Part shown: one piece after another, positions 1 to 12,255 of the stretch | Position numbering within the stretch: position 1 is the stretch's first letter | Layout: the number at the start of each line of letters is the position of its first letter | Assembly (NCBI GenBank): GCA_028023455.1 | Contig: JAQFVV010006454.1 | Span: 975,001-1,039,000, forward strand | Reading direction: 5' to 3' | DNA length: 64,000 bases | From: Epiperipatus broadwayi | Taxonomy: Eukaryota > Onychophora > Udeonychophora > Euonychophora > Peripatidae | Program-made: the position numbers and the translations under genes | The notes under the pieces: generated by a model | The model's input: only the letters and a program-made list of their open reading frames with translations | What the model was told of the DNA's origin: nothing | Databases searched by the model: none

Positions 1-11
1 CATTTTTGTTT

Positions 12-14
<3 letters not shown>

Positions 15-67
<53 letters not shown>
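15..67. repeat. (AT)n microsatellite
   Basis: Uninterrupted AT dinucleotide run of about 53 bases. The length is probably polymorphic and may be misassembled. Confidence 0.97.
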
Positions 68-69
<2 letters not shown>

Positions 70-663
70 AGGCAAATAATTTACAATAGATATGTTTGTT
101 TGTGACCTACTACCGCTCAAAGAAAGTTAATGACTGTCAGTTACCAGTAGATGTAAATAATATCACATTCATGAATAAACAAAAATATACATATAATCAA
201 ACTTTATACATGGACAAAACAGCTGGAAATGAAAATATGTCAGCTCAAGAAAGTTAATACTCACTATTATTCTTTCTATGCTTGCTTATTTCCAAAGCTG
301 GATAGTATATTAAAAAGATAATCTTACTCAATTTAATCTGTTGATACAGTGTGTTTTATATTATCGAAAAGTCATTAACAGCATTATTCATATTAATGAT
401 TAAATTATTTTTTTTTACAATTTTTATATTTATAGCTAGTTGAAATGAAAACCATTATTAGTTTTCATTTTAAAACACTAACTAAGTTTTAAGAGCATGG
501 TGAGGGTTGCAATAATAAGCAAATTATTTTTATAAAAAATATTTTTCTTTTTATATTTACATGCCAACTGAACTGTGTAATTCCCTTTTTTATCACAGAT
601 CTACTTTTAAATAAAATTAATCATCATAATTTATAAAATACTTTAAATATAATCACTCAAAAA
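68..663. other. A+T-rich stretch, nothing recognised
   Basis: Both strands carry frequent stops. I see no domain, RNA gene or clear repeat boundary before the RTE fragment that begins near 664. Confidence 0.6.
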
Positions 664-1010
664 AATATCGAAGGATGCATGTTGGGAGTAGCAAGAAGAG
701 ATCAAAAAAGCAATATATGAGTAAGAGAACAAACCGGTGTTACTGACCTTATTGAAAAAATTAAAAGACTGAAGTGGAGTTCGGTTGGACATATTTTTAG
801 AAGAAATGATAATAGATGGACAATTAAAATCTTAAATTAGATACCAAGAGATTGTAAAAGACCCAGAAAGAGATCACATGTAAGTTGGATGAATGAAATA
901 AGAAAATGTGCAGGGGTAATGTGGAGAAGAGAAGCTAAAGATTGGAGAAGATAAATTGAACTTGGAGAGACCTTCATCCTGCAGTGAATTGATAATGGTT
1001 GATGATGATG
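664..1010 (+). mobile_element. RTE-type LINE, 3' end fragment
   Basis: This is the last part of an RTE-clade non-LTR retrotransposon. In the plus frames one reads the conserved tail downstream of the reverse transcriptase: REQTGVTDLIEKIKRLKWSS, then GHI.RRNDNRW, IRKCAGVMWRREAKDW, and finally GETFILQ followed by a stop and IDNG. The element ends in a short GATGATGATGATT run, a simple-repeat tail typical of RTE elements. In-frame stops interrupt the tail at several points, so it is dead. Endonuclease and polymerase are absent, consistent with 5' truncation during insertion. The same tail occurs at 28595-28925 (plus) and near 17305 (minus), so the family has several copies in this window. The clade assignment rests on remembered family motifs. 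Confidence 0.82.
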
Positions 1011-2080
1011 ATTGTTATCAATAAACAGTAATAATAATATATGCAAAGTTCATACTCATTATCCTTTTTTTCACTAAGAGTCAAGTTCTGAATGCAGGTA
1101 TTGGTTGACTTATAGTGGGCTCAGTCTCCACAAACATAATTATGTCTGATAAAGATTATTTCACATTGGTCATGATTACTGCAATGGTCTTCACTAACAT
1201 GTGCTTGCTATTTTTGTCTAATTATCAGCATGTGATGGTGTTTTTCTTCTTGATTAATGGGTGGTTTCTCCCTAAAGCAATAGACACTTTTGAAGTTTAA
1301 GCAGTATATAGTTCACATATAAACTGGACACAATGCCTCTTAAGATTATTCTACATTATTTGACAGCTCAGAAACTGTTGATGGACTCACAGTTTACACC
1401 CAGGTAGCTTAATCCAAGTGGAACAGATTATGGATTCTCTACTCTGCCATTATATTTTAACACAATGCACAATAATAAATCAAAGCAGCATCAGCATAAA
1501 CAATTACAACAAAATAAGCAGTAATATAATTAAAACATATTAATTAATAAAGTAGAAAAAAATTCAAAGCAGAACCTTTTACCATCTTCAAAGAGTTTTT
1601 ATTTATATTTTACTGTTTGTCTTAGAACAGACTCAGTTTTCATTGAGGGTTATTTCCATCATTTATCTATTCATTATAGATAACTCCTAAACTTCATTAT
1701 GGTCTGTGGATTATTTGTCCAATTACAGCATTTATAAAATTTTAATTTTGAATAGAGATTATACCCAAATAACAGTCAATGTTTTGACTAAATTACATAA
1801 GATATTTATTTCTTTAATTAGTTGAGCTGTTTTTAAGAATTTAATTACACTATACACAATAATATCATTTCCACTCACCTAATTATAAAATACATTTACA
1901 AATGTTAATAAAATAAACATTTTATTTTAAATTACTTTTGAAATAAACGTAGAGTTAATAATATCATATACATTTATCTGTGCACATACTCATATATAAA
2001 ATTTTTACTTATTAAAATTATTAAAAACTTTTAATTTAAAAATTCCTTTGAATTTTTCAGTTTATATACATAAATCATAT
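1011..2080. other. Unassigned sequence, slightly less A+T-rich at 1090-1450
   Basis: The 1090-1450 part is more mixed in base composition and holds a 61-codon open frame at 1115-1300 with no recognisable domain. It may be the remains of another repeat. The rest is A+T-rich with many stops. Confidence 0.45.
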
Positions 2081-2141
2081 ACAAATATTATAGGTATATA
2101 TATATATATATATACAAATATTATAGGTATATATATATATA
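2081..2141. repeat. Two-unit tandem repeat with (TA)n
   Basis: The unit ACAAATATTATAGGTATATA followed by further TA repeats occurs twice in a row. The TA run directly abuts the foldback repeat that starts at 2142. Confidence 0.85.
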
Positions 2142-2415
2142 TGATCAATAGATGGCGCTTTACCAAAATCACGTAACAAGCATATATTTGTTTACATAAA
2201 TGTCAAAAGAGTCAGAATTCACTATCTCTTTCACTTGCTCCACCTTCAGATCAGCTGATTTCAAGCTAATTTTCTATCATCAGTGAAGGATAGGGCTAGA
2301 AGCCAGATCTAAATAATGACTCCAAACATTTATGCAACAAGTTCCTATCAGTTTGCAAGCATGAATTTTTCAGACATGTAATGTCTTCAAACCCAGCCTA
2401 ACAAGCCAGATAGCT
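2142..2415 (+). repeat. Half copy (copy A) of a foldback element
   Basis: It starts TGATCAATAGATGGCGCT and runs through the same sequence as the left arm of the foldback element at 2504-3039, including the shared segment CTCCACCTTCAGATCAGCTG. It then continues at about 2308-2414 into sequence that matches, in inverted orientation, the loop of that element. So copy A is one arm plus loop, without the second arm. Its outer end is missing and is replaced by the (TA)n run at 2141. No coding potential was seen. Confidence 0.8.
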
Positions 2416-2503
2416 ACATGGGTCTGATATCAGTTCAGTTTCACCACATAGTCAAAGCCTCTGCAATATATATCATTGCAAAAACCTTTAAAGGTACATT
2501 TAT

Positions 2504-3039
2504 GAACAACAAAAACAAGTTATAATCACGTAACTTGCTATCACTTGTATTTATGATCAATAGATGGTGCATTACCAAAACCACCAAACAAGCATATATT
2601 TGTTTACATAATTGTCAAAAGAGTCAGGATTCACTATCTCTTTAGTATGCTCCACCTTCAGATCAGCTGATTTCAAGCTAATTTGCTATCATCAGTGAAG
2701 GATATGGCTAGAAATTAGATCTATCTGGCTTGTTAGGCTGAGTTTGAAGATATAATGTGTCTGAAAAATTTCTGCTTGCAAACTGATAGGACTTGTTGCA
2801 TAAACGCTTGGAGTCAGTGTTAAGATCTAGTTTCTAGCCCTATCCTTCACTCATAATAGCAAATTAGTTTGAAATCAGCTGATCTGAAGGTGGAGCCAAT
2901 GAAAGAGATAGTGAATTCTGACTCTTTTGATGTTTATGTAAACAAATATATGCTTGTTTGGTGGTTTTGGTAAAGTGCCATCTATTGATCATAAATACAA
3001 GTGATAGCAAGTTACGTGATTATAAATTGTTTTTGTTTT
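2504..3039. mobile_element. Foldback (MITE-like) element, about 215-bp inverted arms (copy B)
   Basis: The left arm (about 2504-2723) and right arm (about 2823-3039) are reverse complements with few mismatches. The left arm contains ATAATCACGTAACTTGCTAT and TGATCAATAGATGGTGC; the right arm contains the complement, GCCATCTATTGATCA and ATAGCAAGTTACGTGATTAT. The loop is about 100 bases (2724-2822). No transposase is present, so this is a non-autonomous element. No clear target-site duplication was found, and the superfamily is not identified. Confidence 0.82.
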
Positions 3040-6000
3040 TCATATATATACATACACACACATTATCTTTAAAGAAACTAATTTATGTAGTCATAATTAT
3101 TTAATTCTAGGTTATTGTGAAAATCAAATGATGTTTATGCACTAAAAGTAACAGTATCAAACTACAATCTTCACTAAATTATGAACCATTAACTCATTTA
3201 ATCTGTGAGTTTCATAGACGTTTTATCAGTCTGGAAGTCAAGAAATTGAATGTGCATCTTTCATATCCAATGAGAGATTTCCCAAACATTTTTTTTTCAA
3301 ACTTTCATATTCACACATTTTTTTCTAATATTTTAATTTCAAAAAAATTCTAAAGAGTACACAATAATTAAAAAGATGGAATTTCAAAATATGGAAAGCT
3401 TCACAATGATAAATGCATATTGTATTTTTGGTAGCCTCAAACTTTGTGATATTACTTCAAGAAAATATTATGAATGACTAAAACTTGATTTTTTGGAAAG
3501 TTGATTATTATTTTGAATAATAATTGACTCATAATCATTACAAATAAATGAAATATATTATCACATATTTATTACTTTACAGAAGTGTTTTATTTTTAAA
3601 TATAAAAGATTATATATTTCTGAGTAATATTGCTATCAAAATTACAATGGTATGTAAATATTATCCCATAAAATTATATCACTAACAGAGTCTGTTACTA
3701 AAAAAATTTAAATTCTTATAACCAAGTTGATAGATTTACTAAATATCACTAATTATTTGTGGAAATTTTAAAACAAATCTTGAATAAGAAGATTTCATTC
3801 ATTTTTCAAATTGGCTCTGCTCCTTCTAGCAGTTGAATAAAAATGGGTATTGTTTTGATTAAAATCTAATTTTTAAAATAATTCAGAAAATCAAAAGTGA
3901 TTTTTTTAAACTTAATTTAATTTCTAAATAAAAATATCTACCAAATGAGGTTGGATTTATTATATACTAATAAATAATAATGATTTAATATTAGAATCAA
4001 AGTTGAAAGCTTATAACAAGTGAGAACAAGGTACAGTCATCTTTCAGGAGGATTAAACATGTCACATTAGTGTGTTTTTATATTTAATGGCATTTTCAAT
4101 TTTTTAACAAAGCTATCTTTTATCTTGATTAAGTTGCAATTAATTATTTTTTATTAATCATCAAAATATGTGCTTTATAATTATCAATGTACTATATTTT
4201 GATATAACTTGTTAAGAATCAAATATTCATAATGAATAATATGCTAACACTTATTGGGTACGTTTAATGTTTTAAGCATGTTGTTTTGGAACTTTTTGAT
4301 AGGCCCTTTTTTATATTTTCTCTTTAATTGTAATTTTTAATAAAAAGAACATGTTCATCATCAAAACATTATGGTTTAGATGAATGTGAATAGAAACCAT
4401 AAATATAAACAAACAATAAACTTAAATTTTAAAAAATATATAAAATAATTTTGCAAATTTAAAAAATAATAATGAAATTATCAATATAAAAAAATTTATT
4501 TTAGCTTTCAGTTTAAAAAAAATATGTTTGATCAGAAAAAAAGATTATTGTTGTTGTTGTCATTATTATTATTATTTAAATCTTTTTAATCATCAAAAAA
4601 TTGGTTTAAGACATATGTTCTAAAATTAAAAAAAATTTTATAATTATTAAAAATCAATTTTGCAATTTAAAAAACAAAAAAAAAATATTAGTTATAAATA
4701 AAAATTATTTACTATATGAAATTACATATATTTTTAACAAGCTAATTTTATTCTAATAATCAAATATATTCAAACAAAAAATATATAAGCATAACACACT
4801 TACTAAGGAATAAATATTTATTTTTTTTTACAAAAAATAAAAGAAATAAAGTATATTTATTTGTCTGAAAACATCAGTGGAAAGGTTGTACTAAAAGACA
4901 TTGATTTTTCCTTACTTTATATGCTAATTATACATCTAGGAACCATATTTAATACTAATATCTAAATTGTTAAACAGTATTCCACTGTTACAATATAAAG
5001 TTTTATTGATAGCATTTATTATGTGAAATCTAAATGAATTTTAACTATTGAAATTTCTTAATACATATTTATTTATTTATTTATTTAGCATATGATTCAG
5101 CACATTAAAATTCAACACCAACAGTTCTTAGCAAACTATAATACTAGTAAGTCTAACAATAAACTTTTTGTTATCTACAGAAAACCTGCAAAAAATAATG
5201 AAAGTATTTTATCAACAAAAGTGTTTTAGCAATTTTTCAAATAATTATTTAGATTTTATCTAGATTATTTTAATTTACAAATGTCACTATTTATAACTAC
5301 ATATTTTTGCAGTAACATTGTTGGACATTGTTCATTGTTTGGTCTTATTATTTAAAATATATCAGATATTATGATTTAATTTTATTTTGAAGTGATTATT
5401 GAGGAAAATATTAATGAAAATATCACTTTTATCAGATAAAATGGAAACATTTGATGTGACTGAAGACAATAGATATTTGATATTATTGGAAGTACTGGCT
5501 GTCATTTAAATACATTACATAGTTTATCATTTTCAAATATTAATATAAATAACAAAAAATACAAAACATTGGGTCATCCAAAATGAGTTATCAATTTATT
5601 GAGATTTAAAATCCAAAATAATAATATATAAATGTTTGTTGTAAAAAATATACAAATTATATGTTAATTTAGAATTAAAATTATTTTACAAATGAACTAT
5701 ATTATTTTTATAAAGAAAATATATGATTATAAAGCACTATATGACTTTCTCTATTTGTATTAAACATAATTTCATCAGCTTTAATTCACTTTATTTACTT
5801 TGTTCCTTGCTCAAGATAGTTCATAGCCAGGACCTAGTCTGGTAATATTGATGTAATCCTGCCATTAACTAGCCATAGATAGCTTGATCTTACAATAAAT
5901 TATGATTGAATAAAATAAATAAACTCAATTATTGTTCTTAAAAGTTAAATTATAAATACTGAGATTATTATACAATTTCTTTTTTGTATATGAATCCTCA

Positions 6001-7389
6001 TAATGCAATACCTATTGCCTAAAATTTTGGTGAATGAATCTCATAATTCTTTTCAGGTTACAAAGGCTTGGATTATTTTCCATAGGTATTATGAGGCATG
6101 ATAGTTAACTAATAATAGTTAGAAAACATATAGTTATGTTACTATTAAATAGATTTAAAAATTGTTGTGGGATCATTTGGCTTTTCATATGAAGTTTGAT
6201 ATGGTGACTCTAGAATGTAAAAAAATAATTGAGTGTAATGTAATGTGGTATACCACTATAGAGGAGTAAATAGTCATATTTCTAAAAGCATTATAAATTC
6301 TACCTTTAACTTTTTCTCATTTTTAATGATTATGATTTGCTGGGATTCATAATTTTATTTATAAGAATGCAAAATAAGTATGTAAAAATTAATAAATAAA
6401 TTTAATTTAATCAATGATTTTTTTATTCAGAAATAAATCTAAAAATATCATTCCAAAATGTCAAAAACGGGAAAAAAGTGTTTTATTTTGTATTTTAATT
6501 CATGCATATAATTTCTTTGTAAAATTATTTTTATTTTTAAAAAAATGTATTTATAAATAAAAATTTTGCTTATTTATTTAAACTTAGAGAAGCGATTTTT
6601 TAAAAATTATTTTCATAACAATGATGCTTTGGAAATGTATTTTAAAAAATTATATAAAAAAATGATATTTTTAACAAAAATAATAAATTTTGTTTAGATT
6701 TTAACTATTATTTTACTCTAACAAGATAAAAGAAAATTAAATAATATTTCTAATTATTTTTTAAAATATTCAGTATATTTTGAAGCATTAATAATCAGTT
6801 AAAATGACTTCCATATTTTTTTAATATTAAAAATACATTTTTAAACAAATTAATGTTATTTACTAAATAAATTTCTATGCATAAACAAAATATAAGTATG
6901 TTTAGATGTATTAAGAAATCTATAGATTTTTTTTAAAAAGTGTTATTTTAAAAAAATTTAATATTTTTTATTAATTTGTTTAATGAACATGCTCTCTATT
7001 TTTAAATTTTAAAAATAAATATAACAAATAATATCTTATATAAAATACAATTGGTTTGAAATGTTGTTAGTATATCAGTTAAATTATTATTTAATAATCT
7101 TGAAACAACATTGCCAGTTATATTTTTGTCATCAGAAAGTTTCTTTTTAATCATATTATTTAAATACTGTGGTTTGATGTTTTTGTTATAATTTTGCATT
7201 GAATGATTCCAATTAAACAGTAATAAATCTATATCTAATTTGTGTCCCCAATGTCAGAAATTATCAATAAATAAAAAGCACTATAGCAACTTGCTGAAAC
7301 AAAATTGCACAAAATGGTCATATTTGTGCATATTATAAGGTTATTTTCAATATTGTTTAAGGATATTTTTAACAATAAATATAATATAT
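3040..7389. other. Long A+T-rich stretch without recognised genes
   Basis: Dense stops on both strands and many homopolymer A and T runs. There is a (TTTA)n run near 5068-5087. The more mixed patch at 5790-5900 may be an old repeat, but I could not assign it. Short open frames at 7002-7199 and 7235-7417 on the minus strand are low-complexity and look accidental. Confidence 0.6.
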
Positions 7390-8880
7390 TGTAAGGGTAG
7401 CTTACAATCCAGTTCAAACCAACCCTTATGTATCCACAACATCAAGTTAAACCCATGAAGAACACAAACTGAGATAATAGGTTTATATTTGCATTGCCAA
7501 ATTTTTCATGCAAATAGACATATACACAGTAAAAAATGTATTCTAATAATTGCTAAATCAAGATGGTGATAAAATAAAAAAGCACTTTTTCAATGGGAAA
7601 TAAAAAAACTAATTAAAAAAAACATTTCACATATATACCTATAATAAGTCAGTCATCAATGTGTAAATGTCATGGTGTAAGACATGAATTTAGTAGACAT
7701 GATGATGACCTAATTTTAAGTCAATATCTATACAACCAAGTATTAGAAAGTGAGAGGTGAATTTTACTATGTAATTTTACATAATTTTATTACTTTACTT
7801 CAATAACAACCATTAATTCATGCAACAATAGGCACATACAGCCATGGAAAAGGAAATTGCAAATGTGAGTTTGCTAGACAATGGAAATGAGACCCAGTAT
7901 AAAAACAAACCCAGTTCATTTCCACCATCTTTCATATTTTCTAAGAGAATATGATATCCTGAGATCAAACATTAGAATGCAGGATAAAATGGACAACATG
8001 TTCGAAAATACCATCTCAATTGTATATAATTTTAGTGTTAAAAGTTGAAAGAAACTCTTATGAACATTTAAAATGACAAAAGTTGATGAACTTTAGCAGT
8101 ATAACAAAAGAACTAAAATAATTTTGCATGGATAATCAAAGATAAAAGACTGTGCTATCAATTGAACAAAAAGAAAAGGGAATATTATATTTTCAGCACA
8201 TACATATAAATGATAAATGATGGAGTAAAATTTTCTATTGCATAAGTTTACTAAATCTTGAATAATAAGCTGAAGAAAATTTAAAACTTATACCAATGTG
8301 TTCTGTCTGGATAAACATACCATAGAGCCAAGGTGCTGCCTAAATTAACATAAAGCATGATGATTTAATTCACGATGTCTAATGCCTAGAAAAATGCCAA
8401 ACAGCTTATTTGAAATGTCTGAGTGGGTCAGGAAGAGAACAACAACTGGAATGAAAAAAATTGTTTCAAGTGCATTGCCAGAGGATTTAAGCGAGCAAAA
8501 GATGATTTATCAGAGCGGATTGGCAAGGAGATAAATAGACTAAATCCATGAGAGACATTAATAATAAAATAACAGACTTTTTGTTTTATTTTGTACATTT
8601 GTAAACTTCTATTTTTATTTCACTCTCACACTTGGAAGTTTTAGTGTGTCTGGAGTTGGCAGAATTCATTGCAATAAGAAGTAACATAGTGCAGGGGGGA
8701 AGGTTTATTAAGCTAGAGAAAAAACCTTTTTGTAAATAATGTTTAGGTTAATTGCCTTCAAAACGACTTGACATCTGATCATCATCATCATCACATAATA
8801 TGGGATGAGGTAAAAAATTTTGATACTTTTCCATATTGGCAAACTCATTAGATAACATTTGTAATACAAGCTTATTAAAT
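7390..8880 (+). mobile_element. Diverged, truncated long LTR (same family as 34973-37289)
   Basis: The start TGTAAGGGTAGCTTACAA closely matches the start of the LTR at 34973 (TGTAAGGGTGACTTACAA). Matching landmarks follow in the same order: a CATTGCCAAA / CATTGTCAAA block, a block ending CAACCAAGTATTAGAAAGTG against CAACCAAGTGTGGAAAATG, and at 8625-8860 a CACACTTGGAA block with GGGGGGAAG and TGACCATC-like sequence. The similarity fades near 8880, about 1.5 kb in, so the last third of the LTR is missing. It may be a truncated solo LTR. The middle is too diverged for me to align confidently. Confidence 0.6.
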
Positions 8881-11800
8881 TAAGTTATATTATATATGAC
8901 TTAATTTTTTGCACTAAACTTAATAAAAGAATTAATTAACTTAACACTAATTTAAACAATTTAAATTTTATCTTTTACAAACTAAATCCTAAATTGACTT
9001 TATAAATCTTTTATCAATAAAAATAATAAAAATTAATATTATCTTAGTTATTTCTAAAAAAAAAATTAAGATTTTACCACAAATAGCCGATTTTTTATTA
9101 GATCATATGTACACAAACATGATTACATACATATACAGCACATATTTTTATTTATAAATATTATATTTAAATTTTAATATACTTTAAATATTACTACAAA
9201 ATAACTATTAACAAATAATATTAAGTTATATTTTAATATTTTTTTCTTATATGTTTTTAAAATAAGTACTTTAACCAACACTTAAAGAATTTATAATAAC
9301 TCAATTTAAATTACCTTAGATCCAAACCCCAAAATAATCAAGGTAATCCTTATCTTTCCTAGCTTTACAACCAAATATAATTATTGATAAAATTTAAAAT
9401 TATTCAGCCAAAATTTACTTTTAATTTAATTTGTTATGGGTGTACCAATATAAAAGGGCACAATATATATTAATATATTGAACCAGGTAGGAGATCTGTG
9501 ATTATATAAGTTTACAATTTAAAAAAATTCCTTTTAAATGTCAATCTCTCCAGTTGCACTTTTATTGTCACAACACACCAGCCCTTCAAGCAAAGAAGTC
9601 AAATACAGAAGATGGATAAGAACAATGGCACCTATAACCAGACCGAGGCTATACAAAGTATAACCTATGGCCACATTTCCAGACTATAGAACTTCTAGGC
9701 TGCTAAATTCAAACCCTGCCATCCAATGCATTTCTACTTGTTTTGAGATAAACCTTAGGTACCAGCTAATTATAAGTTATAATTAGCATGTCTGGATGAC
9801 AGGTAAACAGTTTAGTGCTTGATTAAATTCAACCTACTTTTTTTATTTATTTGTAGGAAGACAAATTATAGTAGACCATTTAATGCTTACACATAACTAA
9901 AGACTGTCTATTAGTGGCATAATTATTAAAGAGAACTAACCAAACAATAACTTAGCAAACAAACAATTGATTTTAAAACATTTCTAATTAAAACACGATA
10001 TTAAAGAATAATATAATAATGAAAATTAAAATTCATTTAAGCCTACTTTTAGTAAAATATATGATAAGTAATAGTACAATTAAACATTATAGATCTGCAT
10101 ACACACCTTGAAATATAAATTTACTACTAAAAGGAAAGCTTTTCATATATTAATTAAAATATATTATGATAAGATTAAATATGCATGCACATACTAGTTT
10201 ATTTTATATGATAATTATGGGAGGCACATAAAAGTTTGCTATGGCTATCAAAGTCTAACAAAGTTTTTTATTTGAACACAATCAGTTCTGGGAATAATCA
10301 AATTCATAATTACCTAGAATTTGTGCACTTTATACTTCTGGAAATATGACTCCTCTCTTTCTTCTATTGTATTGTTCACCAACCAGTTGGATTTTTGGAC
10401 TTTACTAATGGTTTTGGCTCCTGGCTGACTTTCTGCATTTCTGAGATAAACATTCCTTAACTATTCAGATTATTATGTGGGCATGACTTTTAGATGGAGA
10501 ATTTCTGATGGTCTGGAAGTGGTACTGGATACTAGCCACATACTCTGGGAATTGTCTAGCACTTCATGGTATTAGATGGTTCTTTGGTAAATGTGAAGAC
10601 ACCTAATCGTATTCTGGGAGTGCTAATGGCTTTTCCCATCCTCTCTTATCTGGACCTTTTCCATGTTAGCAATATGAATACAATGGCACTTTATAGTTAT
10701 AATAGTCTTAATCTTGATGATTAATATGCATGAAGAATAAAGAATAATCACAAATCAGGAATCAAGAGTCAAGAATAATGATGAGTGGATTTTCAGTTCT
10801 TTTATATGATTTCTCTTTATTGTTGTCTTTCTACTTATTACTCCGATCCAGTTTAATTAATTTATAAATTTTATTAATTAAATTCCCTATTGTGATTTAG
10901 TCTGCATACTTGTTAGATGAATCTGATCTTTGGTTTATTGCAAATTATAGTTATTATTCCCTTTCTTCTGTTTATCACGGAACAATCTTTAAATGGACTT
11001 AAGTTTTATATGCTTTCCTTTCACATTTTAATTCTATTTTTATTTTTACATACACACATTTTTTTTCTTTAAGTTTGTGAAAAGAGAGAGAACTCTATTT
11101 TTTTAATCATTTACTTAGTTAAATTTACCCCCCCCCTCTACTTGCTCTTTAATTAGCCAAACTTTATTATAACAGGATGATGCAGTGTTTTGTCTTTTGG
11201 CGATCTTCGTTTCTAAAAAAAAAAAAAAAAAAAACTCTTCTAACTTTCTAAATTATGCTTTTCTTTCTTAAAACTTTTCTAAATTATATTTCTATTTCTT
11301 AAAACTTTTTACTTATTTCTTTTAACAAAATTTATTCCATTCATTTATCAATAACTGATTTCGCAGTATTTTTATTTCTTTAAAATTTCATTTTAAAATC
11401 TTTAAACTAACTATATTTTCCATAAAAATTTTACAAAACATGTATAGCAAATCATCTCAAATGTTAAGACAATTTTCAGCTATGTCCTCTATAAATAAAA
11501 ATGTATTTGAGTATACATTTCAAAACAGAGGGCGGAACTGAAAATTTCATAACATTTGAGGCATTTAATATTTGATATTTATTTCAAGTAGTGGCATGCG
11601 CTGAAATTATTTTACATAATTGTTATTTTTATTTAAGTATTTAAATATATAGGACAAAACTGGAATAGTTCATATTCCAATCAGCTTGTTGAAATTATAT
11701 ACAGAAGCAAGAAATTTATCTATATTTTTTTTATTTCTCATAAGATATTTCTCACTGCTTTTCTGAAGCTTTTATCCCAACTTATAAGTGCATACGAATC

Positions 11801-11898
11801 AAATTAATTCTTAATTCTTGCATTATAATGTCAATAACTAATTTATTTCATATGATAACCATTTTATATGCTTCTACATGATGCCAATAGCAGTGGAA
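8881..11898. other. A+T-rich stretch; unassigned repeat-like patches
   Basis: The patches at 9540-9790 and 10300-10680 have a more mixed composition and look like old repeat or mobile-element remains, but no domain could be read in any frame. A run of nine C lies at 11128-11136 and a long A run at about 11214-11234. Confidence 0.5.
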
Positions 11899-12255
11899 AA
11901 CTCTTCACCCTCAAGTGCAAGTCTTCATAATTAATGGATGCAAGAAGGTTTGTGCATGAAACTCCTATCTATTGCTTACTCATCCAATACTCTCGGACTA
12001 GTTTCTAGCTTGTGGCTTACATTAGTGAGGAGCCTTGGATTTGAGAACACTGCACTTGCTGGAGGGTTGCATTAGATTATAAGATCTAGGTGCAGTGCTC
12101 TCTAATCCAAGGCTTATCACTGATAAAAACCACAAGCTAGAAACTAGTTTGAAGATATTGGATGAGTAGGTACTAGATAGCGATTTTATATACAAACCTC
12201 CCTGCATCCATTGATTATGAAGTGCTTGCACTTAGGTCATTATTGTATGGAGAGT
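11899..12255. mobile_element. Foldback element, about 155-bp arms
   Basis: The left arm (11899-12056) and right arm (12089-12255) are imperfect reverse complements. Matching pieces include CTAGTTTCTAGCTTGTGG with its complement CCACAAGCTAGAAACTAG, AGCCTTGGATT with AATCCAAGGCT, and CTTGCACTTAGG with a CAAGTGCAAG counterpart. The loop is about 30 bases. Neither arm encodes a protein; an open frame across the right part is a by-product of the repeat. Confidence 0.78.

Noticed and set aside
1115-1300. 61-codon plus-strand open frame after the RTE tail
   Set aside because: No recognisable domain, no promoter or splice context, and it follows a dead retrotransposon end; length is within chance for this window.
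7002-7417. Two minus-strand open frames
   Set aside because: Asn/Ile/Lys-rich low-complexity translations of A+T-rich DNA.
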